Below, piece after piece: positions 1 through 5,787 of a stretch of 9,812 bases of DNA. The notes below the pieces were generated by a model. The model searched no databases. It was not told the DNA's origin and worked only from the letters and a program-made list of their open reading frames with translations. Origin of the DNA: an uncultured Alphaproteobacteria bacterium (lineage in GTDB: Bacteria > Pseudomonadota > Alphaproteobacteria > Rs-D84); contig CALCGS010000101.1 of the NCBI GenBank assembly GCA_937901165.1, positions 1 through 9,812 on the forward strand. The letters are read 5' to 3'. The stretch's first letter is position 1; every line of letters begins with the position of its first letter. A program made the translations under genes and the position numbers.

Positions 1-1
1 A

Positions 2-493
2 TATGAAAGACAAAGATCTCAACTTGTCACAAATGGCTTAGTAGATGTTGATGCTGTATTAAACGATTATGCAAACAGAATGAATTTGGCGTGTGGTGAT
101 AATTTACAGTTAAATTTAACTGGCTCTTATAATACAAGTAATGGTACAATTGGGAATAATTTATTGTCGGCATCTAAAACGGTTGCGTTTCCAACGGATG
201 CAAATCCAAATGAATATTGGCCAATATTTATGGAAATAACTTCGCGGATTGATGTGTATGATGCTGATACTGCAAATCAGGTTGTGAACGCTGGATTGAC
301 GAATTCTCCGCTTACGCAAAATTCTTATTTTACAAGTGCACAAATGGATGATATGCAATCTGGATATAAAAAAGGAACCAAGGTTTATATTTTACGCGAT
401 GGTTCACGTTGTTATATTGTTCCGGTTCAAACGCTCAGTTCGTCAGAAACGTCTATGATTGCTCAAACTTTTTCCAGTTGTGTCAGCAGATAA
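2..493 (+). CDS. 3' part of unidentified, probably exported protein (5' truncated by window edge)
   Basis: The frame is open from the left edge to TAA at 491-493, giving 163 visible residues. An internal Met at base 80 could be read as a start, but the same frame continues upstream with protein-like sequence (YERQRSQLVTNGLVDVDAVL), so the true start is most likely outside the window. The visible part begins with an amphipathic, probably helical stretch. It continues as a Ser/Thr/Asn-rich region and ends with a short Cys-containing tail (DGSRCYIVPVQTL, then SSCVSR at the end). Three cysteines are visible, one after the helix and two near the C-terminus, which would suit disulfides in a periplasmic or surface protein. 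A helix followed by a variable domain with a C-terminal Cys pair is loosely like a type IV pilin or pseudopilin, but the diagnostic N-terminus is missing, so no function is assigned. A terminator follows directly. Confidence 0.7.
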   Translation, partial: YERQRSQLVTNGLVDVDAVLNDYANRMNLACGDNLQLNLTGSYNTSNGTIGNNLLSASKTVAFPTDANPNEYWPIFMEITSRIDVYDADTANQVVNAGLTNSPLTQNSYFTSAQMDDMQSGYKKGTKVYILRDGSRCYIVPVQTLSSSETSMIAQTFSSCVSR

Positions 494-495
494 AC

Positions 496-524
496 AAAAA
501 AACGCATTGATATGCGTTTTTTTT
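496..524 (+). terminator. Rho-independent terminator after the first gene
   Basis: The stem ACGCAT (502-507) pairs with ATGCGT (512-517) around the loop TGAT. It is flanked by an A-run upstream and eight T residues from 517. The A/T flanks extend the stem and could let it work in both directions. It begins 3 bp after the TAA and separates the first gene from the amidase. Confidence 0.9.
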
Positions 525-527
525 ATT

Positions 528-555
528 TTGAATCAAACTGTATTTATGATATAAT
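528..555 (+). promoter_or_regulatory. Sigma-70-like promoter for the amidase, nearly leaderless
   Basis: TTGAAT (528-533) and a perfect TATAAT (550-555) are separated by 16 bp. Transcription would begin around 561-564, only 1-4 nt before the ATG at 565. No Shine-Dalgarno sequence fits between the -10 box and the ATG. The message is therefore predicted to be leaderless or almost so. Confidence 0.65.
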
Positions 556-564
556 TTTCTTGAA

Positions 565-1719
565 ATGAAGGTATCAAGAAGAAGCATTTTGCGAATGTCT
601 GGGGTTGGTGTGTTGGCAATGTCAATGTTGCCACGTGTCGCGTTTGCTGGGCGTAATTCTTTAACATCTGTGCGTACTGGTAAACAACCTGGAAACAAAA
701 CGCGTTTGGTTATAGAAACTATATCGCGTCCATCGTATTCATTTTCATATCCCGCCAATCAATTGGTGGTCAGTTTATCTAACACTGCAAAAAATGCTGG
801 TGTTTCACCATCATTATCGTCTGGAACACTTGTGCGTTCTGTGTCCCAGGTTCAAAATGGTGATAAATTGGATATTGTTGCAAATTTATCAAGTCCTATA
901 TCTGAAATAAATAAATCACAGGTTATGGTTTTGGAACCAAATGGCGACAATGATTATAGATTGGTTTTGGATTTTGCATCATCAGGTGGTGCGGCGGTGG
1001 GTACAAACAATACTAATACAAAAACAACAACAACAAATTCTAAAAAATATGTAATAGTTATTGATGCTGGACATGGTGGCAAGGATCCTGGTTGTATAGG
1101 TAAGGGTGGCACCAAGGAAAAAACAGTGGTTTTATCTGTGGCAAAAAAATTAAAAAAAGAATTGGATAATTCTGGATTTAAAACATATTTGACGCGTTCG
1201 GATGATACTTTTTTGAAATTGGCAGACAGGGCGGAAATTGCTGAAAAACGCCATGCTGATTTATTTTTGTCTTTGCACGCCAATGCCAACCCCAGTCGTT
1301 CAACCAAGGGGTATTCAATATACACATTGTCGGAAAAGGCATCTGACGAAGAGGCACAAAAGTTAGCTGATGCTGAAAATGCGGCGGATAAAATTGATGT
1401 TGATGGATTTTCTCAGTTTTCAAAGGATATTCGTGTCGCGTTATCGTCATTACAACAACATGCGGTTGCGGAATTATCCGAAGAATACGCGAATGGGTGT
1501 TGTCGTGCGTTTAATAGGGCGGATATCGACCAATTGCCTGGACCAAATGTTCGTCATGCTCCGTTTGCGGTGTTGCGTTCGACGGTCCCTGGGGCTTTGA
1601 TAGAATTAGGACATTTGTCAAATGCAAGTGAAGAAAAATTGTTAAAATCTGATTCTCATCAAAAGAAATTAGTTGGTGCGATATTAAAATCTATAAAAAA
1701 TTATAACTTTGAAGTTTAA
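565..1719 (+). CDS. amiC: Tat-exported N-acetylmuramoyl-L-alanine amidase (AmiA/AmiC type)
   Basis: This 384-aa zinc amidase would cleave the amide bond between N-acetylmuramic acid and the peptide stem of peptidoglycan in the periplasm, splitting septal wall during division. Residues 4-9 (SRRSIL) are a twin-arginine motif, followed by a hydrophobic segment and an AFA|G-type cleavage site after residue 28, as in exported AmiA/AmiC. An AMIN-like domain for wall targeting spans about 45-138. A Thr/Asn-rich linker (141-160) leads to the Amidase_3 domain (161-384). The expected zinc ligands are H170 (DAGHGG), E185 and H238 (SLHANA); the catalytic Glu is E347 (LIELGHLSN). The long insertion after H238, with ADAENAADKID, matches the regulatory helix that in this family blocks the active site until an EnvC/NlpD-type activator moves it; that role is inferred. 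The start at 565 gives the complete Tat signal but has no ribosome binding site. The family is very clear; AmiC rather than AmiA rests on the AMIN domain. Confidence 0.93.
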   Translation: MKVSRRSILRMSGVGVLAMSMLPRVAFAGRNSLTSVRTGKQPGNKTRLVIETISRPSYSFSYPANQLVVSLSNTAKNAGVSPSLSSGTLVRSVSQVQNGDKLDIVANLSSPISEINKSQVMVLEPNGDNDYRLVLDFASSGGAAVGTNNTNTKTTTTNSKKYVIVIDAGHGGKDPGCIGKGGTKEKTVVLSVAKKLKKELDNSGFKTYLTRSDDTFLKLADRAEIAEKRHADLFLSLHANANPSRSTKGYSIYTLSEKASDEEAQKLADAENAADKIDVDGFSQFSKDIRVALSSLQQHAVAELSEEYANGCCRAFNRADIDQLPGPNVRHAPFAVLRSTVPGALIELGHLSNASEEKLLKSDSHQKKLVGAILKSIKNYNFEV

Positions 1720-1724
1720 GTTGC

Positions 1725-1752
1725 TTGCAAAATCAAAATATATTTGTAATAA
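1725..1752 (+). promoter_or_regulatory. Possible promoter of tRNA-Ser(CGA)
   Basis: TTGCAA (1725-1730) and TAATAA (1747-1752), 16 bp apart, lie just upstream of the tRNA and are followed by the GC-rich stretch CCGCGCT. Bacterial stable-RNA promoters often have GC-rich discriminators. The -10 match is imperfect. No terminator is visible after the amidase, so read-through could also supply the tRNA. Confidence 0.35.
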
Positions 1753-1763
1753 TTATCCGCGCT

Positions 1764-1854
1764 GGAGATGTGGCAGAGCTGGTTGAATGCGCGCGACTCG
1801 AAATCGCGTATACGGGCGACCGTATCGGGGGTTCGAACCCCTCCATCTCCGCCA
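1764..1854 (+). tRNA. tRNA-Ser(CGA)
   Basis: A 91-nt class II tRNA. The acceptor GGAGATG (1764-1770) pairs with CATCTCC (1844-1850), followed by discriminator G and an encoded CCA (1852-1854). The anticodon stem CGCGA/TCGCG encloses the loop CTCGAAA with anticodon CGA at 1799-1801, which reads UCG. The T-arm GGGGGTTCGAACCCCT is perfect. The long variable arm, with a TACGG/CCGTA stem around 1810-1824, is typical of serine tRNAs. Downstream, TAGCG/CGTTA followed by a T-run (about 1862-1894) is only a weak terminator candidate. Confidence 0.97.
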
Positions 1855-1902
1855 GAATAGTTAGCGATTAAAACCGATTAAACGTTATCTTTTTACAAAA
1901 AG

Positions 1903-1928
1903 TTGACAATATAAAAAAGTAGTATAAT
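1903..1928 (+). promoter_or_regulatory. Consensus -35 and -10 boxes with short spacer
   Basis: Perfect TTGACA (1903-1908) and perfect TATAAT (1923-1928) sit upstream of the gene at 1958. The spacer is 14 bp, shorter than the usual 16-18. If TAATAG (1925-1930) is the -10 box instead, the spacing becomes 16 bp. Transcription would start near 1935, leaving a leader of about 22 nt that contains the ribosome binding site AAAGGA (1945-1950). Confidence 0.55.
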
Positions 1929-1957
1929 AGTAAAGAAAAAAAACAAAGGAAAAACAA

Positions 1958-2410
1958 ATGAATAAAAAAAATTATTTATTAGAATTATACAAAGGTAAAC
2001 GTTTATATGATTTGCCATACGAAGAAAGAAGTATGGATGTTTGTTTGGTGGCGATTGTTCGCAATCCAGAAGATATTACGTATGTACCATTGGAAGTAAA
2101 ACAAACGGCTGGTTTTTACGCAAAGGCCCAAAAAGCAAATGTGAATTCTGTTAAACTTATGGACCCTTGGTACATTGCTGTTAAAAAAGGTCTTGCTTTA
2201 AGTCGCGTTCCTTATGACAGAAGAACTGTTGAAGTTTGCAAAATGGCACTTCACAAGGATTTAACAAATATTTCATATGTTCCAGAAAATATAAAATCTA
2301 TGTCTAGTTTTGATTCTATATACAAAGAAATATTAAAGCAACAAAATAGGGACGAAAAAACAGAACGTTCAAGAATTCTTGCGTTCTTCAGAGTTTACAA
2401 AGCAAGATAA
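1958..2410 (+). CDS. Small protein with two DUF4116-like repeats, function unknown
   Basis: A 150-aa soluble protein with no signal peptide or membrane segment. Two related units are visible. Residues 16-48 run LYDLPYEERSMDVC...DITYVPLEVK; residues 81-113 run LSRVPYDRRTVEVC...NISYVPENIK. They share P-Y-x-x-R-[ST]-x-[DE]-V-C and a C-terminal YVPxx[IV]K, and lie 65 residues apart. This pattern (PxxxRTxEVCxxA...YVPxxxK) resembles the short helical DUF4116 repeats, often found in tandem in amoebal, viral and some bacterial proteins. That assignment is from memory of the pattern. The C-terminus is charged (KQQNRDEKTERSR). The start has AAAGGA 7 bp upstream. The gene appears monocistronic, with its own promoter and terminator. 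A role in protein-protein contacts is possible but unsupported. Confidence 0.85.
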   Translation: MNKKNYLLELYKGKRLYDLPYEERSMDVCLVAIVRNPEDITYVPLEVKQTAGFYAKAQKANVNSVKLMDPWYIAVKKGLALSRVPYDRRTVEVCKMALHKDLTNISYVPENIKSMSSFDSIYKEILKQQNRDEKTERSRILAFFRVYKAR

Positions 2411-2436
2411 AAAAGCACCCGTTTGGGTGTTTTTTT
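2411..2436 (+). terminator. Rho-independent terminator
   Basis: An A-run and G are followed by CACCC (2416-2420), loop GTTT, GGGTG (2425-2429) and seven T residues (2430-2436). It begins immediately after the TAA of the repeat protein. An ORF starting at ATG 2423 within this hairpin reads in frame into the next gene, but that extension is not a credible start. Confidence 0.9.
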
Positions 2437-2491
2437 AATAAAAGATAACAATCTTATAGCAATAAAAATTTTTTATTGTACATTTAAAATT

Positions 2492-2833
2492 ATGAAAACA
2501 TTTAGAGAACAAGTTTACGATATTGTAGCAAAAATTCCGTATGGTCGTGTTGCAACATACGGGCAAATTGCCGAAATGATGGGAAAACCCAAATGTGCCA
2601 GGTTTGTTGGCTATGCTTCTAATAACAAGGCCAGCTGGCATTTGCCGTGGCATCGTGTCGTGTTTAGTGATGGACGTTTATGTGCAGGATACGAAACAGA
2701 ACAATATAAAATGTTAAAATCCGAAGGTATAAAATTTAATCCTGATAAAAAGGTTGATTTAAATGCGTCACAATGGAATCCCGAACGGGATGGGGTGCCT
2801 ATGGACATTCGGGATTTTCCATTAGTATTTTAA
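2492..2833 (+). CDS. atl: Alkyltransferase-like protein (ATL), Trp replaces the active Cys
   Basis: A 113-aa protein homologous to the DNA-binding domain of O6-alkylguanine-DNA alkyltransferases. It carries PWHRV at residues 52-56, where true alkyltransferases have PCHRV, so W53 stands at the alkyl-acceptor position and methyl transfer is not expected. Proteins of this kind (E. coli YbaZ/eAtl, S. pombe Atl1) bind O6-alkylguanine, flip it out and flag it for nucleotide excision repair. Other family features are visible: IPYGRVATYGQIA (residues 15-27), with Y23 as the likely nucleotide-flipping Tyr, and ARFVGYA (36-42), with R37 as the probable arginine finger. The length is typical of a free-standing ATL. 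The Met at 2492 is chosen because homology begins at once (FREQVYDIVAKIPYG). No clear Shine-Dalgarno is visible and AT-rich sequence abuts the ATG. The gene lies tail to tail with the peroxiredoxin, 9 bp apart. Confidence 0.92.
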   Translation: MKTFREQVYDIVAKIPYGRVATYGQIAEMMGKPKCARFVGYASNNKASWHLPWHRVVFSDGRLCAGYETEQYKMLKSEGIKFNPDKKVDLNASQWNPERDGVPMDIRDFPLVF

Positions 2834-2842
2834 TACATACGA

Positions 2843-3583
2843 TTATTTTTTTGCGGTGTTTTTATACAATTTTTGATAAATAGATTTATCAGATAATTTT
2901 TTCATAATCAAAAACCAAGATTTAACATCATAATCTTTATGTTTCAAATATGTGTATTTGTGCATTTTTTCTGCTGTATTTGGTGCAGGTATAATGACGT
3001 TATGTCCTGGAAACCAATTTGCAGGTGTTGCAACACCAAAAGCATCGGCAGTTTGCAGTGCAATAAGTGTCCTAAGTATTTCTTCTATATTTCTGCCTGT
3101 TGTCGCAGGATAATAGAATATTGTTCGAATTATGCCTTTGGTATCTATGATAAATACGGCACGCACAGCATGTGTATCGGACATATTTGGATGTATCATA
3201 CCGTATAAATTTGCAACATGCATATTCAAATCTTCAATCAAAGGAAAGGTTATTTTTATGTGTTTGCCATCAATGTCCATTTTTTCAATAGCATCAAACC
3301 ATGCCAAATGTGAAGAGTTTGCACCAACAGACAATCCTACAAGTGCTGTATTTAATTTTTGCAATTCGTCTTTAATATTTTGAAATTCGATAAATTCTGT
3401 TGTACAAACAGGGGTAAAATCAGAAGGATGTGAAAATAAAATAATCCACTTTCCATTAAAATCAGATGGAAAATTGATTTTACCATTTGTTGTATTTGCC
3501 GTAAATTCAGGTGCTTTATCGCCAATAAGTGGCATTTTGTGTTTTGGTTCCATAATTGAAACATCATAATTAAACTTATTCAT
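2843..3583 (-). CDS. Single-cysteine peroxiredoxin, Prx6 / archaeal-like type
   Basis: A 246-aa AhpC/TSA-fold thiol peroxidase reducing hydrogen peroxide and organic hydroperoxides. The active-site motif is HPSDFTPVCTTE, with P53, T57 and peroxidatic C60 in the PxxxTxxC arrangement. A conserved Arg follows in HAVRAVF (about 140-146). The thioredoxin fold is followed by the extended C-terminal domain of the Prx6 group, including ATPANWFPGHNVIIPAP, which strongly recalls archaeal-type enzymes. C60 is the only cysteine. The C-terminal Cys pair present in many archaeal homologues appears replaced in DYDVKSWFLIMKK, so an external thiol must resolve the sulfenic acid. There is no signal peptide, so it is cytoplasmic. 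The start at 3583 has a full AGGAGG (3591-3596) 7 nt upstream; a later Met at residue 11 is less likely. It is divergent from the operon at 3732. Confidence 0.93.
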   Translation of the reverse strand: MNKFNYDVSIMEPKHKMPLIGDKAPEFTANTTNGKINFPSDFNGKWIILFSHPSDFTPVCTTEFIEFQNIKDELQKLNTALVGLSVGANSSHLAWFDAIEKMDIDGKHIKITFPLIEDLNMHVANLYGMIHPNMSDTHAVRAVFIIDTKGIIRTIFYYPATTGRNIEEILRTLIALQTADAFGVATPANWFPGHNVIIPAPNTAEKMHKYTYLKHKDYDVKSWFLIMKKLSDKSIYQKLYKNTAKK

Positions 3584-3605
3584 TATTATTCCTCCTTACG
3601 GTAAA

Positions 3606-3634
3606 ATTTTATCATTTTTATTAACTGATAAAAA
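3606..3634. promoter_or_regulatory. Inverted repeat between divergent genes, possible operator
   Basis: TTTTATCA (3607-3614) and TGATAAAA (3626-3633) form an 8-bp inverted repeat separated by 11 bp. They lie 24-50 bp upstream of the peroxiredoxin start, where its promoter should be. On the minus strand TTGTTC is followed 17 bp later by TAAAAA, a weak promoter that would overlap this repeat. It does not match the OxyR spacing pattern. In such AT-rich DNA the repeat could be chance. Confidence 0.3.
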
Positions 3635-3666
3635 TTGGAACAAAATCCGATAAAAAAATAAAAAAC

Positions 3667-3696
3667 TTTACAGTGGCATTGTTTTATTAGTATAAT
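3667..3696 (+). promoter_or_regulatory. Promoter of the ihfB-accDA-ABC operon
   Basis: TTTACA (3667-3672) and a perfect TATAAT (3691-3696) are separated by 18 bp, followed by a leader of about 28 nt. AAAAGGG (3717-3723) is the ribosome binding site, 8 nt before the ATG at 3732. No other good promoter is seen before the next two genes, so this one probably drives all three. Confidence 0.7.
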
Positions 3697-3731
3697 GTAA
3701 AATAACAAGTAAATACAAAAGGGTATAAGAT

Positions 3732-4010
3732 ATGAAGCGTTCTGATATTATACGTACGATACAGGTTCAATTTAAACGTATGCGTCAAACAGAGGCTGCG
3801 GCTATATTGGATTGTGTATCAGATGGTATTCAAGATGCGGTTGCGTCAAACAACAGAATTGAAATTCGTGGTTTCGGCACGTTTCAGGCACGAACACGTG
3901 TTTCTCGTGTTGGGTTTAATCCAACCACCAGACAACCTATAAATTTGCCTGCAAATACGACTGTTTTATTTAAACCAAGTCGTGAATTAACAAAAAAAAT
4001 GAATGGATAA
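3732..4010 (+). CDS. ihfB: HU/IHF-family DNA-bending protein, IhfB-like
   Basis: A 92-aa nucleoid protein of the HU/IHF fold. It has an N-terminal helical pair (about 1-40), then RIEIRGFGTF (42-51), a wording typical of the IHF beta subunit rather than HU. The beta-ribbon arm carries P64 in GFNPTTRQPI, the proline expected to intercalate and kink DNA by analogy with HU/IHF. The C-terminal FKPSREL (about 80-86) is the standard end of the family. Canonical arms read GRNPxTGxxI; here Arg is Phe and Gly is Arg, so arm-tip contacts may differ. As IHF it would need an alpha subunit encoded elsewhere; otherwise it acts as a homodimer. It is the first gene of a probable operon and ends 3 bp before the accDA start. 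Confidence 0.9.
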   Translation: MKRSDIIRTIQVQFKRMRQTEAAAILDCVSDGIQDAVASNNRIEIRGFGTFQARTRVSRVGFNPTTRQPINLPANTTVLFKPSRELTKKMNG

Positions 4011-4013
4011 GTA

Positions 4014-5753
4014 ATGTTATTTGGTAAAAGAAACGGCATAAAAAACAATAACCGTGATAGGTATGACAGGGTTCGTCGTTTGATGTGGATTAAATGTGAA
4101 TCGTGTGGGAAACTGGTTTATTATCGTGATTACAAGGAAAATCATTATATTTGTCCACGTTGTGGTCGTGCGTTTATAATGACACCAAAACAACGTTTTG
4201 ATTTATTGTTTGATAATGCTTCGTGGGAAAAAATGGAATTGCCTGTATCTTCGGACGATCCATTAAATTTTACAGACAGGATTCCGTATATTGAACGATT
4301 GGCTGAATCCAGAAATGATACAGGGAATAATGATGCTGTATCTGCTGCAGATGGCACTATTGGTGGTATTCCAACAACTGTATGTATTCTAAATGGATTT
4401 TTTATGATGGGGTCTATGGGACGCAGTGCTGGTGACGGGATTGTAAACGCGATGGAACATGCCATTGAAAAAAAGCAACCATTTGTTATGGTCACATCCA
4501 GTGGCGGTGCTCGTATGCAAGAAAACATATTGTCTTTGATGCAGATGGCACGAACAACGGTTGCGGTGAATAGATTGCATGAAAACAAAATACCATATAT
4601 TGTTGTTTTAACCGATCCTACTTATGGTGGTGTAACTGCGTCATTTGCGATGTTGGGCGATATTCATATTGCAGAATCTGGGGCGCGCATTGGTTTTGCT
4701 GGACGTCGTGTTATTGAACAGAATATACATGAAAAATTACCATCAAACTTTCAAACGGCTGATTACTTATACGAACATGGAATGGTTGATATTGTTTCGC
4801 CCAGAAATGAATTGCATAATAAATTGGTAAAAATTTTATCTGTATTGACAAAACAACCAAAGGAACCCAAGGTTATAAAGGTAAATACGCCAAAGCCAGA
4901 AACTGGTAAAAAAATACGCGGTATGGGTGAATCTTATGCGTATGACAAGGTTTTGTTGGCACGTCATGAAAATCGTCCTCATTTTTTAGATTATATTGAT
5001 GGTATTGTTGATGATTGGACGTATTTGGCGGGGGATAGATATTATGGTGAAGATGCGGCAATGGGGTCTGGTATTGGTTATTGGCATGGGGTGCCGGCGG
5101 TGATAATCGGTCAGGAACAGGGGCGTACCATAGAAACGCGTCAAAAACATCGTTTTGGTATGGTAAATCCAGAAGGATATCGCAAGGCAACCCGAATGAT
5201 GCGTTTGGCTGAAAAATTTAATTTGCCATTGATATCATTGTTTGATACTGCGGGTGCTTTTGCTGGACGTGATGGCGAAGAACGTGGTCAATCTCAGGCT
5301 GTTGCAACGGCAATATCGACTGGGCTTTCAATAAAAACACCTTATGTTGCCATAAATGTTGGTCAGGGTGGAAGTGGTGGTGCCATCGCTATTGGTACAG
5401 GGGACAGGATTTTAATGTTAGAAAATGCGATATATTCTGTAATTGCCCCTGAATCTTGTGCGAGTATCTTGTGGCGTGATAACAAATTCAAGGCTGATGC
5501 TGCAACGGCATTGAAACTGACTGCGCGTGATATGGCAAATTTAAATGTTATAGATATGGTAATATCCGAACCTGCGGGTGGTGCTCATAATGATTGGCAA
5601 ACAACTATGGAATTATTATCTGATGCGGTTGTTGCTGAAATTGAGCAATTGAAAGAAATACCGGTGGATGAATTACCACAAAAACGTGGTGCAAAATTTA
5701 TTGCTATGACACGTGATGTTGAAATATATCAACCAGAACATGTTTCGGAATAA
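4014..5753 (+). CDS. accDA: Fused acetyl-CoA carboxylase carboxyltransferase, beta-alpha (AccD-AccA)
   Basis: A 579-aa single chain with both carboxyltransferase halves of bacterial acetyl-CoA carboxylase, which transfers carboxyl from carboxybiotin-BCCP to acetyl-CoA to make malonyl-CoA for fatty-acid synthesis. The N-terminal AccD part has the zinc ribbon C28-x2-C31...C47-x2-C50, then a crotonase-like domain with TSSGGARMQEN and PTYGGVTASFAMLGD. After a short Lys/Pro-rich linker (about 283-300) comes the AccA part: ARHENRPHFLDYI, AGDRYYGEDAAMGSGI, the QGRTIETR segment, NPEGYRKATRMM, DTAGAF, GEERGQSQAVA, GQGGSGGAIAIG and APESCASILWR. AccA's usual N-terminal helical extension of about 60 residues is largely missing, so the join is compact. 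Separate accD and accA genes are the rule in Proteobacteria. The start at 4014 follows the ihfB stop by 3 bp, with a weak GGATAAG upstream, so translational coupling is likely. Biotin carboxylase and BCCP must be encoded elsewhere. Confidence 0.96.
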   Translation: MLFGKRNGIKNNNRDRYDRVRRLMWIKCESCGKLVYYRDYKENHYICPRCGRAFIMTPKQRFDLLFDNASWEKMELPVSSDDPLNFTDRIPYIERLAESRNDTGNNDAVSAADGTIGGIPTTVCILNGFFMMGSMGRSAGDGIVNAMEHAIEKKQPFVMVTSSGGARMQENILSLMQMARTTVAVNRLHENKIPYIVVLTDPTYGGVTASFAMLGDIHIAESGARIGFAGRRVIEQNIHEKLPSNFQTADYLYEHGMVDIVSPRNELHNKLVKILSVLTKQPKEPKVIKVNTPKPETGKKIRGMGESYAYDKVLLARHENRPHFLDYIDGIVDDWTYLAGDRYYGEDAAMGSGIGYWHGVPAVIIGQEQGRTIETRQKHRFGMVNPEGYRKATRMMRLAEKFNLPLISLFDTAGAFAGRDGEERGQSQAVATAISTGLSIKTPYVAINVGQGGSGGAIAIGTGDRILMLENAIYSVIAPESCASILWRDNKFKADAATALKLTARDMANLNVIDMVISEPAGGAHNDWQTTMELLSDAVVAEIEQLKEIPVDELPQKRGAKFIAMTRDVEIYQPEHVSE

Positions 5754-5787
5754 TAGATATGTGTGTGGACAGATAAAGGAATACTAC

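Noticed and set aside
1721..1734. 14-mer shared, inverted, with 7824-7837 (TTGCTTGCAAAATC)
   Set aside because: One match of this length is close to chance expectation for about 10 kb of AT-rich DNA, and the flanks do not match.
2423..2491. ATL start at 2423
   Set aside because: That ATG lies inside the terminator hairpin of the preceding gene, and ATL homology begins right after the Met at 2492.
4873..5190. Long minus-strand frames inside accDA and the ABC gene (also 954-1325, 6297-6968)
   Set aside because: They lie antisense to strongly conserved genes, have no protein-like composition or ribosome binding sites, and are shadow frames.
5713..5787. ABC transporter start at 5713, overlapping the end of accDA
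   Set aside because: The ATG at 5788 has AAAGGA at proper spacing, and the extra 25 residues resemble no MsbA N-terminus.
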